Source: Artocarpus heterophyllus
Taxonomy: Eukaryota; Streptophyta; Magnoliopsida; Rosales; Moraceae
Length of the DNA stretch: 64,000 nt
Assembly: GCA_025403435.1 (NCBI GenBank)
Contig: JAJQZP010000046.1
Location: 310,001 to 374,000 of the forward strand
Reading direction: 5' to 3'
Under the pieces are notes generated by a model. It ran no database searches. It saw only the letters and a program-made list of their open reading frames with translations, and had not been told where the DNA came from. Shown one piece after another: positions 11,116 to 23,374 of this stretch. The translations under genes and the position numbers were made by a program. Positions within the stretch are counted from its first letter, which is position 1; each line of letters begins with the position of its first letter.

Positions 11116-14100
11116 TGTGATGCCCGTCATTTTTTTTAACAGATGATATATAAGTTTAACGATTTTATGCTATAATATGAATGAAAATTATGACTTAGAA
11201 ACACATTTTATGTCATGTTTGTAAATATGACATTTAACGACTTTTGCAGTTGATGGACTAGAAAAGTTCCAACGACGTGAAGTACCTAATATACGATTAT
11301 TGTGATTTTTATTTGTAAATTGTCTATTTTGATGAATTACTTGGATTTTTATTTGTTTGGATGTGATATTTTAACCTTTTGGATTTTTAGGTATTCATTT
11401 TAATTTTAGAATTTAGTTGAACTTTAGAAATTATTTTTTTTTAATTTTTAGAAATTATTTTCTTTAGTTTATTTAGGATTAAAAAAAAAGAAAAAAGAAG
11501 CCTCATATCATTTGGGAGTTGATAACCCAAAATGGCTTGTCATTTTGGGAGCTGACAAAGAGGAAAAGGGGGGTGGTCTCCTAAACAACATGTTGATATC
11601 AAAACGACTTGTTGTTTTGGGAGGGTGCAAACAAAAAAAAAAAAAAAGAAGCCAAACGACATGTCATCTAGCAACTTCTTCTTCCTCACAATCATGGTTG
11701 TAGGAAGCCATTTTGTTCTAAATTTTATTTTTGGATCAGTTTCTTCCATTGTTCCATGTCCAAATATGTCCCAAACTTATTTACTTTGTCCTTTGAACAA
11801 GTAGAGAATGTTTTCTTTTGTCGTGATGTGATTCCGCGTATTCTCCCTACAAAGCCATACCACCTCCCACGTTATTCCTCCACCTTCTTCCGACAACCCC
11901 TATGCACGCTCACACCATTTCTATCACCTCCATTTTTGTCCCCATTCCCCTTTTCCAACAAAGAGTGATGCAAGACCACAACCCTCCTTCCTCCTCCACG
12001 TTCTCCTTCATTTTTTCCCCAACAATGCACTATCACCTGTATGCCTCCTCCAACACACTCATGTTCTTCTCTCTTGGCAGCACTTCCCTTGTCAACTAGA
12101 CCACATGTGAGCCCATACTCAATTGCCAAAAGCTTAGAAACATAACCATTCCTCTCCTATGTTTCTTCCTCTCATTTCCTCCTTCGCTTCATTGCTCATC
12201 GAGACACACTCATACACTTCATTCAAACCAAGTTATTCTAACATCAAAGTCACCCCATCAGCCACTTGAATCTATTGTAAAGCATTTCCCAAGTCAAGAA
12301 CAAAGCATTTCTCTAAAACCAAAAGCTAAACGGACAAGTTAAAGTGTGATTGTTGAAATCGTTATCGGAGTCAAAACGGAGCATTGACCACATTTCTTGG
12401 TTTTTCTATCTATTTTTATATAAAAATTTCACTATGGTATTACAGTAAGAATGATTTTATGTGGTTTAATGTTTAATTTTGTTTGAGAAACAATTTTTTT
12501 GTGACTATTACTCCTAATCTCGTTTTGCCAAAAATCCATACTACGGGATCTTTCGAGAAGAATAAAAATAAGATTTTGAGAAATTTTTTTTTGGATATTG
12601 TTCATATACATGTTACATATCTTTCATAAAAATTTCAGATTCAAATACACTATTTTTGATTTTTTTGAGAATTTATACTAAATGTTACTACTTGCAATTC
12701 TTAAACTACCTTCAAAGGTGATGATTTGTTTGGTGATGTTCTAGGATGTGTTTAATACTAAAAAAATTTATAAATGCTCATTTATATGTGTAGTTGTTGC
12801 CTAAAACATTTTGGTTCAATGCGAATGTTAGAAATTTAGGTAAAAATCAAGGAACACGTATTGCTCAGTTTTCTCAGCATTTTTCTAGCAACGTTTTTGT
12901 AAAAGTTAGAATGTTAGAAAAATACTTAGACTAATCCAAACATGATGAAAATAATTTAGTGCTATACATGGATATTGAATGTTATACTAAAATTTCAAAT
13001 CGATTAGAATTTTGTGTGATTTTAGAAAATTCCTTGATCACTAACTACCCGTAGGTTATTTCTAGTGATAGTTTGTTTTGTGAATGCTAAAATATGAGAA
13101 AAATGCTTATAGTAGCACAAACTTGATGAAATTAAATTTATTTGTATATTTGGATGTCTAGTTTATCTTGTTAAAATTTCAAAGCTATTAAAATTTTGAT
13201 AGTTTTTATAAAATTCGCTTATTGCTTACTACTCGTACTATATTTTCAGCAACAGTTTTGTAATTTGTAAAATATAAAATAATTATTTAAAATAATCCAT
13301 ATATGTATAGATGTTTAGAATGCTTGGTAAAAATTCAAATCTGTTTGCATTTGTATGATTTTTAAAGATTCATGGACTTCTGATTGCCTGTGATGTTTTT
13401 TCAAAAACGATATAGTATCTTAGAAAAGATGAAAATTGTACTTATAGTAATCAAAAGGTTATGAAATTTAATATAGTGACAAGTATAGGTGTTAGGAACA
13501 TTGTATTAAAATTTTGGAGTCACTGGAATTTTGCATGATTTAAAAAAAAATGGTTGAATACTAACTTCCTGGTTGAATTTGTGAATTTGCCTATAATGTG
13601 GTGTATTTGTATAATTTCTTCTAAGTGATTAAGCACAGTATTGCTTGTTGCCATGATAATGTATGCGATGTTTTGAGTATGTTTTTATACCAAGAATGTT
13701 TCTTTTATCACCATGATATAATGTTAAAGGCTTTTGAGGCACTTAAATTGTTGGAAGTAAAAAGAAACCTTCCACTTGCAAGAGGTTAAGTAAATTTATT
13801 ACGAGTCAAGTAAGCACATTCTCACCTGCAACATGATAAAGGATTATGAAAATTTTTGAGAACTGTTATGTGTTATTATGCTATTAATGTTTATGCATTT
13901 CTTTTTTTAAAGATCCCTTTTACGTTGGTTTTGAAGAACGTATTTTTACGGATGTTTTCAATATTTGTTTATGATGCACCAGATGTTTTCTCAAAATACA
14001 TGTATATATATGTATCATATAATCAAATTGTTGCATACCCAATGATGATGTTAGTCCCCTAAGGTGGACTATCCCCCAAGGTGGACTTGTCACATTTGGT

Positions 14101-14979
14101 TTAGGATTAGCTACCCCTCTCCTCTTGTGACGGCACATTATAATAATGTTAATGATGTAACGCCAAGGTCCTAAAGGATAAAAAGGAATGGTTTTAACAT
14201 GGAAACAAGAAAATAAAAGGCATGTTCTTACAAAGTGTGCTCTATGCACTATAATAATTGTGTCACAAATTCAATAAATCATGTCATGATCAAAGTTTTT
14301 ATAATGTTTTGTGAGATCTCATATGTACTTACTAAGCTTAATGCTTACCCCAGTTATATCATGTTGTAGATAAGGGTAAGGCTACAACTATAGATAGAGG
14401 ATAGACAAATAGATGTGTATACAAAGAATGTGGTGTTGGAATACAGAGTCACGTTATGAAATAAAATAATTACAATGCTACATTAAATTTATTTCCGCAC
14501 ATTTTGAGATTTATTTAATTATTATGTTTTTACTACTTTCATGAACACGACATTATGTTATTGGATTGTTAAACTTTGGTTTGTAATAGTTTATGTGTTG
14601 TAATTTGATTTTATATTAAATACCTATTATGTTAAGACTAACTATTTATGTAGGTAATCAATTAGCCGAATACCTTGGATATTTCCTTGAGCTAATCCAG
14701 GAGGAAAACAGTTAAAGATAAGTAAGCATTGGGTCTATTTGAAAGTTGTGATTATGTAAAATTCTAGCAGTATATATTTAGAAACAAACTAATTATTTAA
14801 AAATAAATTAAAGTTTTATGTCATATGTTCGTATGGGGATATTAATTAAATAAAAAATAGACCAAAATTCTTGGGTAAATAATTAGATAATACTTGCATG
14901 TTCATGTATCCCTATCGAATAATTAAGAGTCAACGATGCAATTTAATGATTCCTATGACATCCATATGGGGGTGTTATA
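11116..14979 (+). mobile_element. Solo LTR (family B, about 3.86 kb)
   Basis: The unit starts TGTGATGCCCGTCA and ends CATATGGGGGTGTTATA. A perfect 5-bp duplication GAGCA flanks it (11111-11115 and 14980-14984). The start fits the TGTRAYRCCC type of plant LTR, and the end TA is one transition from the canonical CA. No primer site or coding domain was seen, so it is best read as a long solo LTR of a Ty3-type element. Scattered open frames at about 11512-12129 and 13856-14249 do not resemble proteins. The orientation is from the terminal sequences only. Confidence 0.75.
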
Positions 14980-14984
14980 GAGCA

Positions 14985-15320
14985 CTGCTCTGCCAAATCA
15001 ACTTTTGCCACATTAATGTAGCATGGGTCAGAGTTGCCTTTAGGGATGTTAAATAGGAGGGGCACAAGACATTAAAAAGTGGGAACGACAAGACATGATC
15101 ATTAAATGGGCTTGATTCAATATAATTAAGCCCCCATTATTAAGTGGATCGTGCTTGACACATATTTTTAAAGTAAATTAGGTGTATACTGCTTCTTCTT
15201 ACCACTGTTATATTCTACCAGTTTTTTTTCTTCCCTTTGACCTATGACATCTCTCGTAGCTAAAAAGACCCAAATACATGACATATATTTGTCTAATTAT
15301 AATCCAAAATACTTAAGAAT
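14985..15320. other. Spacer between two solo LTRs
   Basis: About 340 bases of unique-looking AT-rich DNA separate the GAGCA and AATAG duplications. I see no gene in it. Confidence 0.5.
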
Positions 15321-15325
15321 AATAG

Positions 15326-17427
15326 TGTAATACCCATAAATTTTATTAAGTGTCATTAGTTGGTAAAATGACGAATTAGTATGCCTAAATGTAATTTAAA
15401 CTTAATTTAATTATTTTGTGGTATTTTCAAATTAATCTTACTTTTAATTACTTTTATTTGTCATTTTAAATTTTTAAACAAAACAATTTTTCAAATACCC
15501 AATATGTCCCTTTTGGAAAACCATGGGCGAAACATGCTTTTACTTGAGAAAAACCACCATGCCTTCCTCTATTTATTCTCTCATTCTCTCTCAATTTCCC
15601 TCACTTTCTTAGACTCTTTCTCTCTCTCTTTATCTCTTCCCTCTCGATTTTGTTTCAAAGATTTGAGCTCAAGCTTTGATCTTTAGCTGAATTGGACGCC
15701 TAGGAACGCGATTGAGCTTCCACAAACTCGATTCAAAGCTCAAATTCAAGGTTAGTTTGCTTATTTTCAAAATTTCAAACTTTTTCCCCATTTTTCAAAT
15801 TTTCCTAGTATGTTAGAAACCCAAGCTTCTCGAGCTCAAAAAACCTTCAATCTAAGTTTGTGGGACCCGAATCATCACAAATCTAGGCTTGATTGGATGA
15901 AAATCGAATTAAATCGAGTTTTTCTCTTTTTTCATTTTCTAAATAATTTGAAAATTTATAAGTAAAACTTGTTTAAAGGTGTTTAAATGTATTCTAGTGT
16001 GTTGTTCTATCATTTCTAAACATTATCCATACTCTGGGAATTAAAAAATAGGTTTAAAATGAGATTTTGAGCTCGGGAAGGTTGAGGCTTGAAGTCTCAG
16101 ACCTCCCAAATTTTGCCAGTTTAGGAGGCCAATCATGAGTATCGATAGGCCGGATTCATGAGTTTGACATGTCGTACTCATATTGTCGGTAGGCCGAACT
16201 TGGAACATTTCAGTATGCCGGTTCTATACGTCCGGTAGGCCAAACTGTGGAGTTCGGCAGGCTGAACCAGGAAGTTTAGTAGGTTGACCGGGCTTTATGA
16301 AATTTATTGTTTTTCACATGTTTTCACCGTTTAAAACCTAGATAAAGACCTTGACCTAACAACATGATTTTGTGATTATTAAAGGCATTCTAAGACTTCA
16401 TGAGATAGTGTAGTATTGTAGAGTATTCTAAGTTAGTTATTGATTACCACTAGTTTACCTTTAAGATTGTTCGTTATTTCGTAGCTAACGAATAGCAGGT
16501 CGAAACTATAGTGTTGAGCATCGGTACGAGATATCGAGGAAGGACTTTAAACCTCTTTCATTGGTAGCCATGTTTTAAAAAGGGTTTTGGCCACAAAATG
16601 ATTTTATTCAAAATGATTTCAAGAAATGATTGAGAAGAATTTATCAGTAGTTTTTCATTATTTGTTGACTAATGAAATGATCATAATGAACTGAATAATG
16701 AATGTAAATAAGAATACCCGGTAATATCAGACTTGAATAATGATATAGATTAGGGCATGATGCCATATTTAGAGATTGTGTTATATAGAGAACGACCTTG
16801 GGGGCAGGTTTTGAAATCCAGTTGGACCACTACGGTGGTGATACTATTGGTTTGCCCAATAAAAGAATATAAGAACATTTTCAGATGAATAATGAACTGA
16901 ATGGTAAGAATGAATTTAATAGATTCTACTTATTTTTTGTGTTTTATAATTCATGTGCAAATGCTAGATTTTATGTCTAAATAAAATATTTTTCAAAGCT
17001 TAGTCCTATCAAGCCTTCCGCTCACATTTTATTTGTTTTAAAATCCTACCCTCTAAGTAGATTGCAGCTTATGACCGATTGGGACACTTCTAGTCGAACA
17101 TGTGAGTCATAGGAACTCTGTTTATTTAGTCAAGGCATATAGTATTTTAATCCTTATTTCTCGTATTGGACTATGGTTGTAATTTACTATTGTCGATAAT
17201 ATGTGTGTGCACTTACATGGGTCCGGTAGGACCCGGCTAGTATTTATTGGTTTTTATTATTTTATTTTATTTTATTTGCTTTACCTTAATGATAGTTATT
17301 TCAAAAAGTTTTAAATTGTCACATCTTTAAAATAACTTGAATTATTTAATCAGTAAACTTATTTAAAATTTGGTTTAATTAACTTAATTAATCTGTCATA
17401 TCACTACCTGGTTTGGTATATGTGACA
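15326..17427 (+). mobile_element. Solo LTR (family C, about 2.1 kb)
   Basis: The unit begins TGTAATACCCATAAATTTTA and ends GGTATATGTGACA. A perfect duplication AATAG lies on both sides (15321-15325 and 17428-17432). The TG...CA ends and 5-bp duplication define an LTR insertion, and the absence of any interior makes it a solo LTR. The sequence is unlike families A and B apart from the first ten bases. The 60-aa frame at 15504-15686 is a CT-rich low-complexity product and is not called as a gene. Confidence 0.78.
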
Positions 17428-18628
17428 AATAGTGCCTTTAATTTAGGAATAATAATGCCTTTATATTCATTAGAAGTTATATGTCTTAAACTTTCTCATA
17501 AAAGTGACAAAATTGAAAAATAATACCACATCAGTGGTGTTCATACTTGCCCCATGCTTTAGCACGGAATATGTCAAGGGCATGATACATTAATGTGACA
17601 CCCGTTATTCTCCTAACGGGTATTGAGGTAATTAAATTAATTTTTAATGTATAAAAAAAAATTGCTTCATTTAAATTTATTTTATAATATTTATTTTTAT
17701 CTATTTTTAAGTTTTCTAAAATTCTCCTATATTTATTTAGTATGATTACTAAAAAGCCTTAGAACTTCTAATAAATCTCAAAAATGTCATATTGGCATTA
17801 TGTGTGTTAAAGTCTTTAGATGAGACATAAGGATATCTTTTGCAACTACTCTTGACCCTCATTTTCTTTATTTCCTCCGTGACATGCTTCAACATGTCTC
17901 CTCTATAATTGTTTCTATCACTTCTTTTCAAAGACTTCATCTTTTCTTCCTTTCTCTTCCACGGTTCCCACACTCTTCTTCTCATTTCTTTGCTGAAGCA
18001 AAATACTTAGAGAACTTCTTCAAGGCAGCCATAAAAATCAGCCACCATCACCTCCATTTGAGCAAGAATTTCAGTCATACCGAAGTAAAGGAACCTGTTT
18101 TGAAACCATTTCAAGCTTCCAACTAACCATAATCCGAGGTTAGAATCTTATGAACAAATTTAGTCTTTCATTTATAAATTTTCTTTTATACTAAAGGATT
18201 ATTCAAATTTGCGTTCTTAAACCTAAGTATATGTTTGTTGCTATTTTGGAGCATATGTATGAAGTCTAAGTGTATATGCCCTAGACAGAAAATTTATATT
18301 GTTAAACTTTGTAATACCTCTATGGGCAGTGGTTATTTCTTGAAATTCTAATATTAAATTAAAATGAATTTTATGAATTGGTTTGCATATTTGAAAAGTA
18401 GCATCCTAGGCTTTCTAACGAGCTATCATAAACCTAAATCGGAGTTGTATTTTATTTTCTAAGAATTATTCAATTTTTGTATTGGAAACTAGTAAATCTG
18501 TCAGTTTGTTATGGTATACCAGCTGCTAACCTGAACCAAGAACCTATCTTTGCTCACCACCTAATTCTTTAATGTCTTGCAACCTTTCCAATATTATCCT
18601 AAGTGATTGATGAATCTTATTAGGGACT

Positions 18629-20603
18629 TGTAACGCCCCTATATGGGGGTTAACAGTTTTTAATGAGATAAAATAAAAATAAATAATAAAAGTAAAACCT
18701 TAAAAATAAAATTTGCCCGGGACTTAAATGAAAACTCTCAACTCAAAAATAAAAATATAAACGACAAATAAACCACAGTTTTAATGTAGCACCTTAAATT
18801 TAATAATATAAACTGTTGTCATCATCATTTTAACCCTCAACACATTGTAATACAGTCACAGAAAGTAACAATTGATGCTTACATTATCATGAAGAACATT
18901 CTTTACAATTGAAGCAGTCCCAATGTAATATAGCTACATCACTTCCTCAACTATATTTCTCGTAGCCACCTCACACTTAGTGAGTCCTGAAAAGATATAA
19001 ACATAAGGGAATGAGCGACACTATGCTCAGTAGAGAAAGCCATTACTCACCTTTAGGTTTTTATCATTACCACATTAAAATCTGCATGGTTAATAAGTTA
19101 CATCATATTCCAGATTATGAGGTTTATTATGATCACATCTTATGGATACCGTAGTTAATCATTACCAAGTGTCATAATTACACATTTATACAAATATTAC
19201 CAATTATCATTGTTCCTAGGTATCCATGTTAAATTGAGTATCACTCAACTCATCGAAACCCAAATGGGCGCACTTGATCACCCTATAAACATTCCAAGGG
19301 TGTTCCGGTGAGGGGACATCAAGCCCCGAGTCCTCACCAAATCAATTCCTGTACAGTGTGTTCTGGGACTTTCAACCCAAGGAAGCGTCATCGCCTTCCC
19401 CCTATTTTACCTTTTAGGGTATTCATGCCCAAGGACGTAACCGTCGCCCTCTTCATGTCTCACAATTTCTCTATATTGAATCATTATCAATAGAGTTAGT
19501 TTTCCTAACCATGCTTCTCAATTTATAACATGTGTCAATTCATTATGTTCCTCGCCGTACAATACAAGACGAGTCCATGTCATAGTTTCATATGTGATAA
19601 TCATATAATATCAGTTCAACATAGATATATATATATATTGCGGCAAAACAATCAATTTTAATTCTATAAAAACCTCACAAAAGATGAGTAATAGAATCCC
19701 TACCTTTTAAGCTTATCAACAGTCTCTTAATCCTGGAATCAATTAACGTTAGCTCCATACTCCCTTGATCCTAAGGCGTGCATAAGGACAATTAAAACTA
19801 AAGCACAACATACAACTACATTCATAAAATTTATTTTAATTTAATCTTAGAATTTCAAGAAATAACCACTGCCCATAGAGGTATTATAAAGTTTAACAAT
19901 ATAAATTTTCTGTCTAGGGCATATACACTTAGACTTCATACATATGCTCCAAAATAGCAACAAACATATACTTAGGTTTAAGAACGCAAATTTGAATAAT
20001 CCTTTAGTATAAAAGAAAATTTATAAATGAAAGACTAAATTTGTTCATAAGATTCTAACCTCGGATTATGGTTAGTTGGAAGCTTGAAATGGCTTCAAAA
20101 CAGGTTCCTTTACTTCGGTATGACTGAAATTCTTGCTCAAATGGAGGTGATGGTGGCTGATTTTTATGGCTGCCTTGAAGAAGTTCTCTAAGTATTTTGC
20201 TTCAGCAAAGAAATGAGAAGAAGAGTGTGGGAACCGTGGAAGAGAAAGGAAGAAAAGATGAAGTCTTTGAAGAGAAGTGATAAAAACAATTATAGAGGAG
20301 ACATGTTGAAGCATGTCACGGAGGAAATAAAGAAAATGAGGGTCAAGAGTAGTTGGAAAAGATATCCTTATGTCTCATCTAAAGACTTTAACACACATAA
20401 TGCCAATATGACATTTTTGATATTTATTAGAAGTTCTAAGGCTTTTTAGTAATCATACTAAATAAATATAGGAGAATTTTAGAAAATTTAAAAATAGATA
20501 AAAATAAATATTATAAAATAAATTTAAATGAAGCAATTTTTTTTATACATTAAAAATTAATTTAATTACCTCAATACCCGTTAGGAGAATAACGGGTGTC
20601 ACA
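18629..20603 (-). repeat. 3' LTR of the complete element
   Basis: This is the partner of the LTR at 24862-26836, with the same 1975-bp length. On the minus strand it begins immediately after the polypurine tract. GGACT precedes it on the plus strand. Confidence 0.93.
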
Positions 20604-20617
20604 GCTCTACCCCCCTT
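20604..20617 (-). other. Polypurine tract
   Basis: The minus strand reads AAGGGGGGTAGAGC directly against the start of the 3' LTR (TGTGACAC). This is the expected position of the plus-strand primer of an LTR retrotransposon. Confidence 0.85.
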
Positions 20618-21558
20618 AAAGAAATTTCGTCCTCGAAATTTCAATTCTAGCAATACTAGTAAAAATTATGATTCCACTATGATTCCAATTCTGAGTCTAA
20701 ACCGTTAATGTTGTTTGTCCTCCAAATTTAAGTTATCGTATCTCCACTTATTTACTTGCATAATAAATCTTACTCCTAAATCCCTCAATGAGAATATTTC
20801 TGACAAGTTTCAACTTATAACACCGTATAATAGTCTAAGAATCTGATCAGGCATACATATTGACCATACCATGATTCCAGTCCTTCATTGTCCATGGACT
20901 GTGATTTACAATCACATTTAAGGAGATTGCCAGAGAAATTTTATATACTTCATCTTTAGGTTCCTTTTCCTTTTTGAGTAAGGAAAAGTCAAATATATTT
21001 GATTTCATACCTCAACTAATAAACTAAAACATAATCATAAAACATATATCACAAACACTTTTATTCAAAACCATACATTAAACTTACTCATAGAGATATT
21101 AAACGAAATCTCAGAGTTGCAAACATACCCGACATATTTTTCATTAAACAGCTATCCTCATGACACAAACATTCAATCCAAATAATATACTCATATTTCA
21201 TATGGAATATCCCCATAACTGACTCTGGTACTTCCACATAATATTAACAGAATATTACACATTACAAACATAATACGGATACGTTTCGAGAGTACAAGGC
21301 ACTCCGTATACCAGCTATCCATATCATGCATGCTTATAGAATACAAAAACATCGATAAACAAAAGATCGGACCTTAAGAAGGATGCGTTTCGAGAGCATC
21401 AAGTACTCCGTATCCAGCCATCCCGGCATTAGGCTCAATGAATCTAAAAGATTGAACAACAACGTACCACAAGAAACACAGAATACAAGACAAACGGTTA
21501 TTCGCAACACACGAAATACGGACACACATGCCTATATGCCAAAGATAAAACAAAAAGA
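20618..21558 (-). other. Non-coding region between the LOG-like stop and the polypurine tract
   Basis: This is 0.94 kb of AT-rich sequence with no recognisable frame. An imperfect repeated phrase (GTTTCGAGAG, then TACTCCGTAT-like text) occurs around 21283-21310 and 21387-21414. Confidence 0.45.
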
Positions 21559-22248
21559 TTACAGATGGAGATTCAAATCAATTGGCCGCTCCCGGCTTTC
21601 CCTTTCCCATTCAAGCTTGGATGTTGCAGTGTCGGATTCTGGATGTATGATTTGCATTTTATCTATCAATTCCTCAGCTGTTGAAGCAGTGACAAAGATT
21701 TGTCTCTCCGATTCTGTAGTGATGTTTTCTTCCACAGCGTAATCTAGAAATTTCAAAAGACCGTCATAAAAACCCTTTACGTTCAGCAGACCCAAAGGTT
21801 TGGAATAAAAGCCCAACAATTGCCCACAAGCAACTATAAATATTTCCTCAAGAGTACCTAGACCACCAGGTAATGCTATAAAAGCATTAGAATTATAGAT
21901 TATGTCTTTAAAATTTTTAGGGATACTCCTGACTCCTTCTCCCTTACCTATGGCTTCCTTACAAAGGTTTCCTTCAACTGGAATATGAGGCCAAATTCTT
22001 ACATCAGTAGCGTCGCTAGACCTAGCTGCTAGTGCCATATTTACCATCATTTTTATACTACCACCCCCATAGATTATGTTAATCTTCTTGCGTGCTAGGA
22101 CTTGCCCTAAGTGATTTGCAGCTTCTAAATAAGCTTTATCTTTTCCAAAGCTGGAACCACAAAAGACACAGACATTCTTTATTTTCTTCGTGGACTGGGA
22201 GGTAGACATATTTGGTTTATAGAAGTGGTTGCTTAATGTCTGCTCCAC
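21559..22248 (-). CDS. LOG-like protein (cytokinin riboside 5'-monophosphate phosphoribohydrolase family), retrotransposon cargo
   Basis: This intact 229-aa frame has no intron, while plant LOG genes usually have several, which points to capture through a spliced RNA. LOG enzymes release active cytokinin bases from their riboside monophosphates in the cytosol. Family marks are VCVFCGSSFGKDKAY (26-40), IIYGGGSIKMM (58-68), AFIALPGGLGTLEE (122-135, the PGGxGTxxE signature), KPLGLLNVKGFYDGLL (150-165) and a tail containing ATSKLEWERE. Differences from ordinary LOGs: the glycine-rich turn reads GGGSIKMM rather than GGGSIGLM. The usual Arg-Lys before the signature aligns by eye with Asn-Phe (PKNFKDII, 110-117), so catalysis may be altered or lost. 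Met14 is an alternative start closer to typical LOG N-termini. Transcription would come from the 5' LTR. The family call is firm; activity is not established. Confidence 0.88.
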   Translation of the reverse strand: MEQTLSNHFYKPNMSTSQSTKKIKNVCVFCGSSFGKDKAYLEAANHLGQVLARKKINIIYGGGSIKMMVNMALAARSSDATDVRIWPHIPVEGNLCKEAIGKGEGVRSIPKNFKDIIYNSNAFIALPGGLGTLEEIFIVACGQLLGFYSKPLGLLNVKGFYDGLLKFLDYAVEENITTESERQIFVTASTAEELIDKMQIIHPESDTATSKLEWERESRERPIDLNLHL

Positions 22249-22852
22249 TTAGACTTCGGGTTCTACATGAGTTTTTAAAGATGAGAAATATACAAAAAGG
22301 GCTAAAGAGATAGACGAGTAGGTAATGAAAAGGTAATCCAAAGATTTAAACAAAATCTTGTGCGGATAAGAAAGTAAGATAAGGTGATTGATAGTTTACA
22401 GAAAATCTGATTCACTTTTTGAAAAAGATTAGACTCTAATTGTATAACTTTTGACAATTGAGAACAATTCGACAGAAGACCCTCATGATACAACTGTAGA
22501 CTTTTTGACAAATATACACCAAGTCTAGAAATTTAATATAAACGACAAATACTGTAGAACTTTTGAAATTTGAGACACAAATCTTGAAATATCTGGATAA
22601 GCTTTTCAAAATTCAAACATATTACTGTACCGTATGTAACGTGTCTGATAAGATAATATATTTTATTATATATATATTTAAGAAAATCATAAATTAAATA
22701 AGATATTAACACTTACTGTATCAATCTAATAATCACAATTATTTCAAACACAAAAGCAAATATTCTGAGTAAAAGAAAAACACAAACTGTTGAACATCAG
22801 CTAAAACTGCTTCAAATAAGTAAAGACTAAATAACCTTTATAGAGCGATGAC

Positions 22853-23374
22853 TTATTTCCTATCCAGTTTTCTTATGGCTTGGCAAACAGGATCTAGAAA
22901 TACCATATTCCTGAGGCGTTGTCTTTCTGTATAAAATTTAGGCCAGAGTTTAAAAATAGCTCCTTGAACATATCCACTAGGGTGACCGTGAAGAGGAGGA
23001 TGGATGCTATCCAAGTTCTCCTTTGAAAGTCCATCCCTACAAAACCTTATTTTATCCTCTCTATTCGTAGACATATAACCAGGTGAAGTACATTTACCGT
23101 TACAATTTTGTCTTCCACATTTGTTACAAGTGACCACGATGGCACGAGCTCTTCTTTTCATTGCACTACGACTGGTACCCGTTCCTGGTAAACCGACATC
23201 TTGACTAAAGTCACTCAGACGGATTTTCCCCTCTATCAACATTCTCACATCACAAGGGATGCCAAAATGCATAAGAATCCACAACCGAGTAATTCTAGCC
23301 TTGTATTTCTTTCTGAGAATCTTTTGGGAGAGTGATGGGAAATACTTTCTCAGGTGTTGGTACTTTGGGTCCAT
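22853..23374 (-). CDS. Basic Cys4 zinc-finger protein resembling plant-virus nucleic-acid-binding proteins
   Basis: This intact 173-aa frame is the first ORF of the element, 604 bases upstream of the LOG-like ORF on the same strand. Residues 1-60 are basic and probably helical. A Gly/Ser/Arg stretch and the cluster MKRRAR (72-77) follow, then four cysteines at 83, 86, 91 and 95 (CNKCGRQNCNGKC), then TSPGYM and a charged tail. The spacing CX2CX4CX3C has no His, so it is not the CCHC knuckle of retrotransposon Gag. An Arg-rich run followed at once by a Cys4 finger and a Pro-Gly is the layout I know from the cysteine-rich nucleic-acid-binding/silencing-related proteins of carlavirus-like RNA viruses. 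That likeness is inferred from layout only. It might bind element RNA in place of a Gag nucleocapsid. It may instead be an unrelated captured plant gene. Confidence 0.6.
   Translation of the reverse strand: MDPKYQHLRKYFPSLSQKILRKKYKARITRLWILMHFGIPCDVRMLIEGKIRLSDFSQDVGLPGTGTSRSAMKRRARAIVVTCNKCGRQNCNGKCTSPGYMSTNREDKIRFCRDGLSKENLDSIHPPLHGHPSGYVQGAIFKLWPKFYTERQRLRNMVFLDPVCQAIRKLDRK

Noticed and set aside
11512..12129. Several frames of 63-85 aa with CT- or GA-rich composition
   Set aside because: They lie inside the family B LTR, overlap on both strands and resemble no protein.
18629..20603. Considered family A units as stand-alone DNA transposons with TGTRACRCCC inverted ends
   Set aside because: The primer binding site, polypurine tract, paired LTRs and 5-bp duplications show they are LTRs; TG...CA ends explain the apparent inverted repeat.
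21559..22248. LOG-like ORF as an ordinary host gene that happens to lie here
   Set aside because: It lies wholly between the primer site and polypurine tract, in element orientation, with no introns.
22853..23374. Called the Cys-rich ORF a Gag nucleocapsid
   Set aside because: The finger is CX2CX4CX3C without His, and no capsid-like region precedes it.
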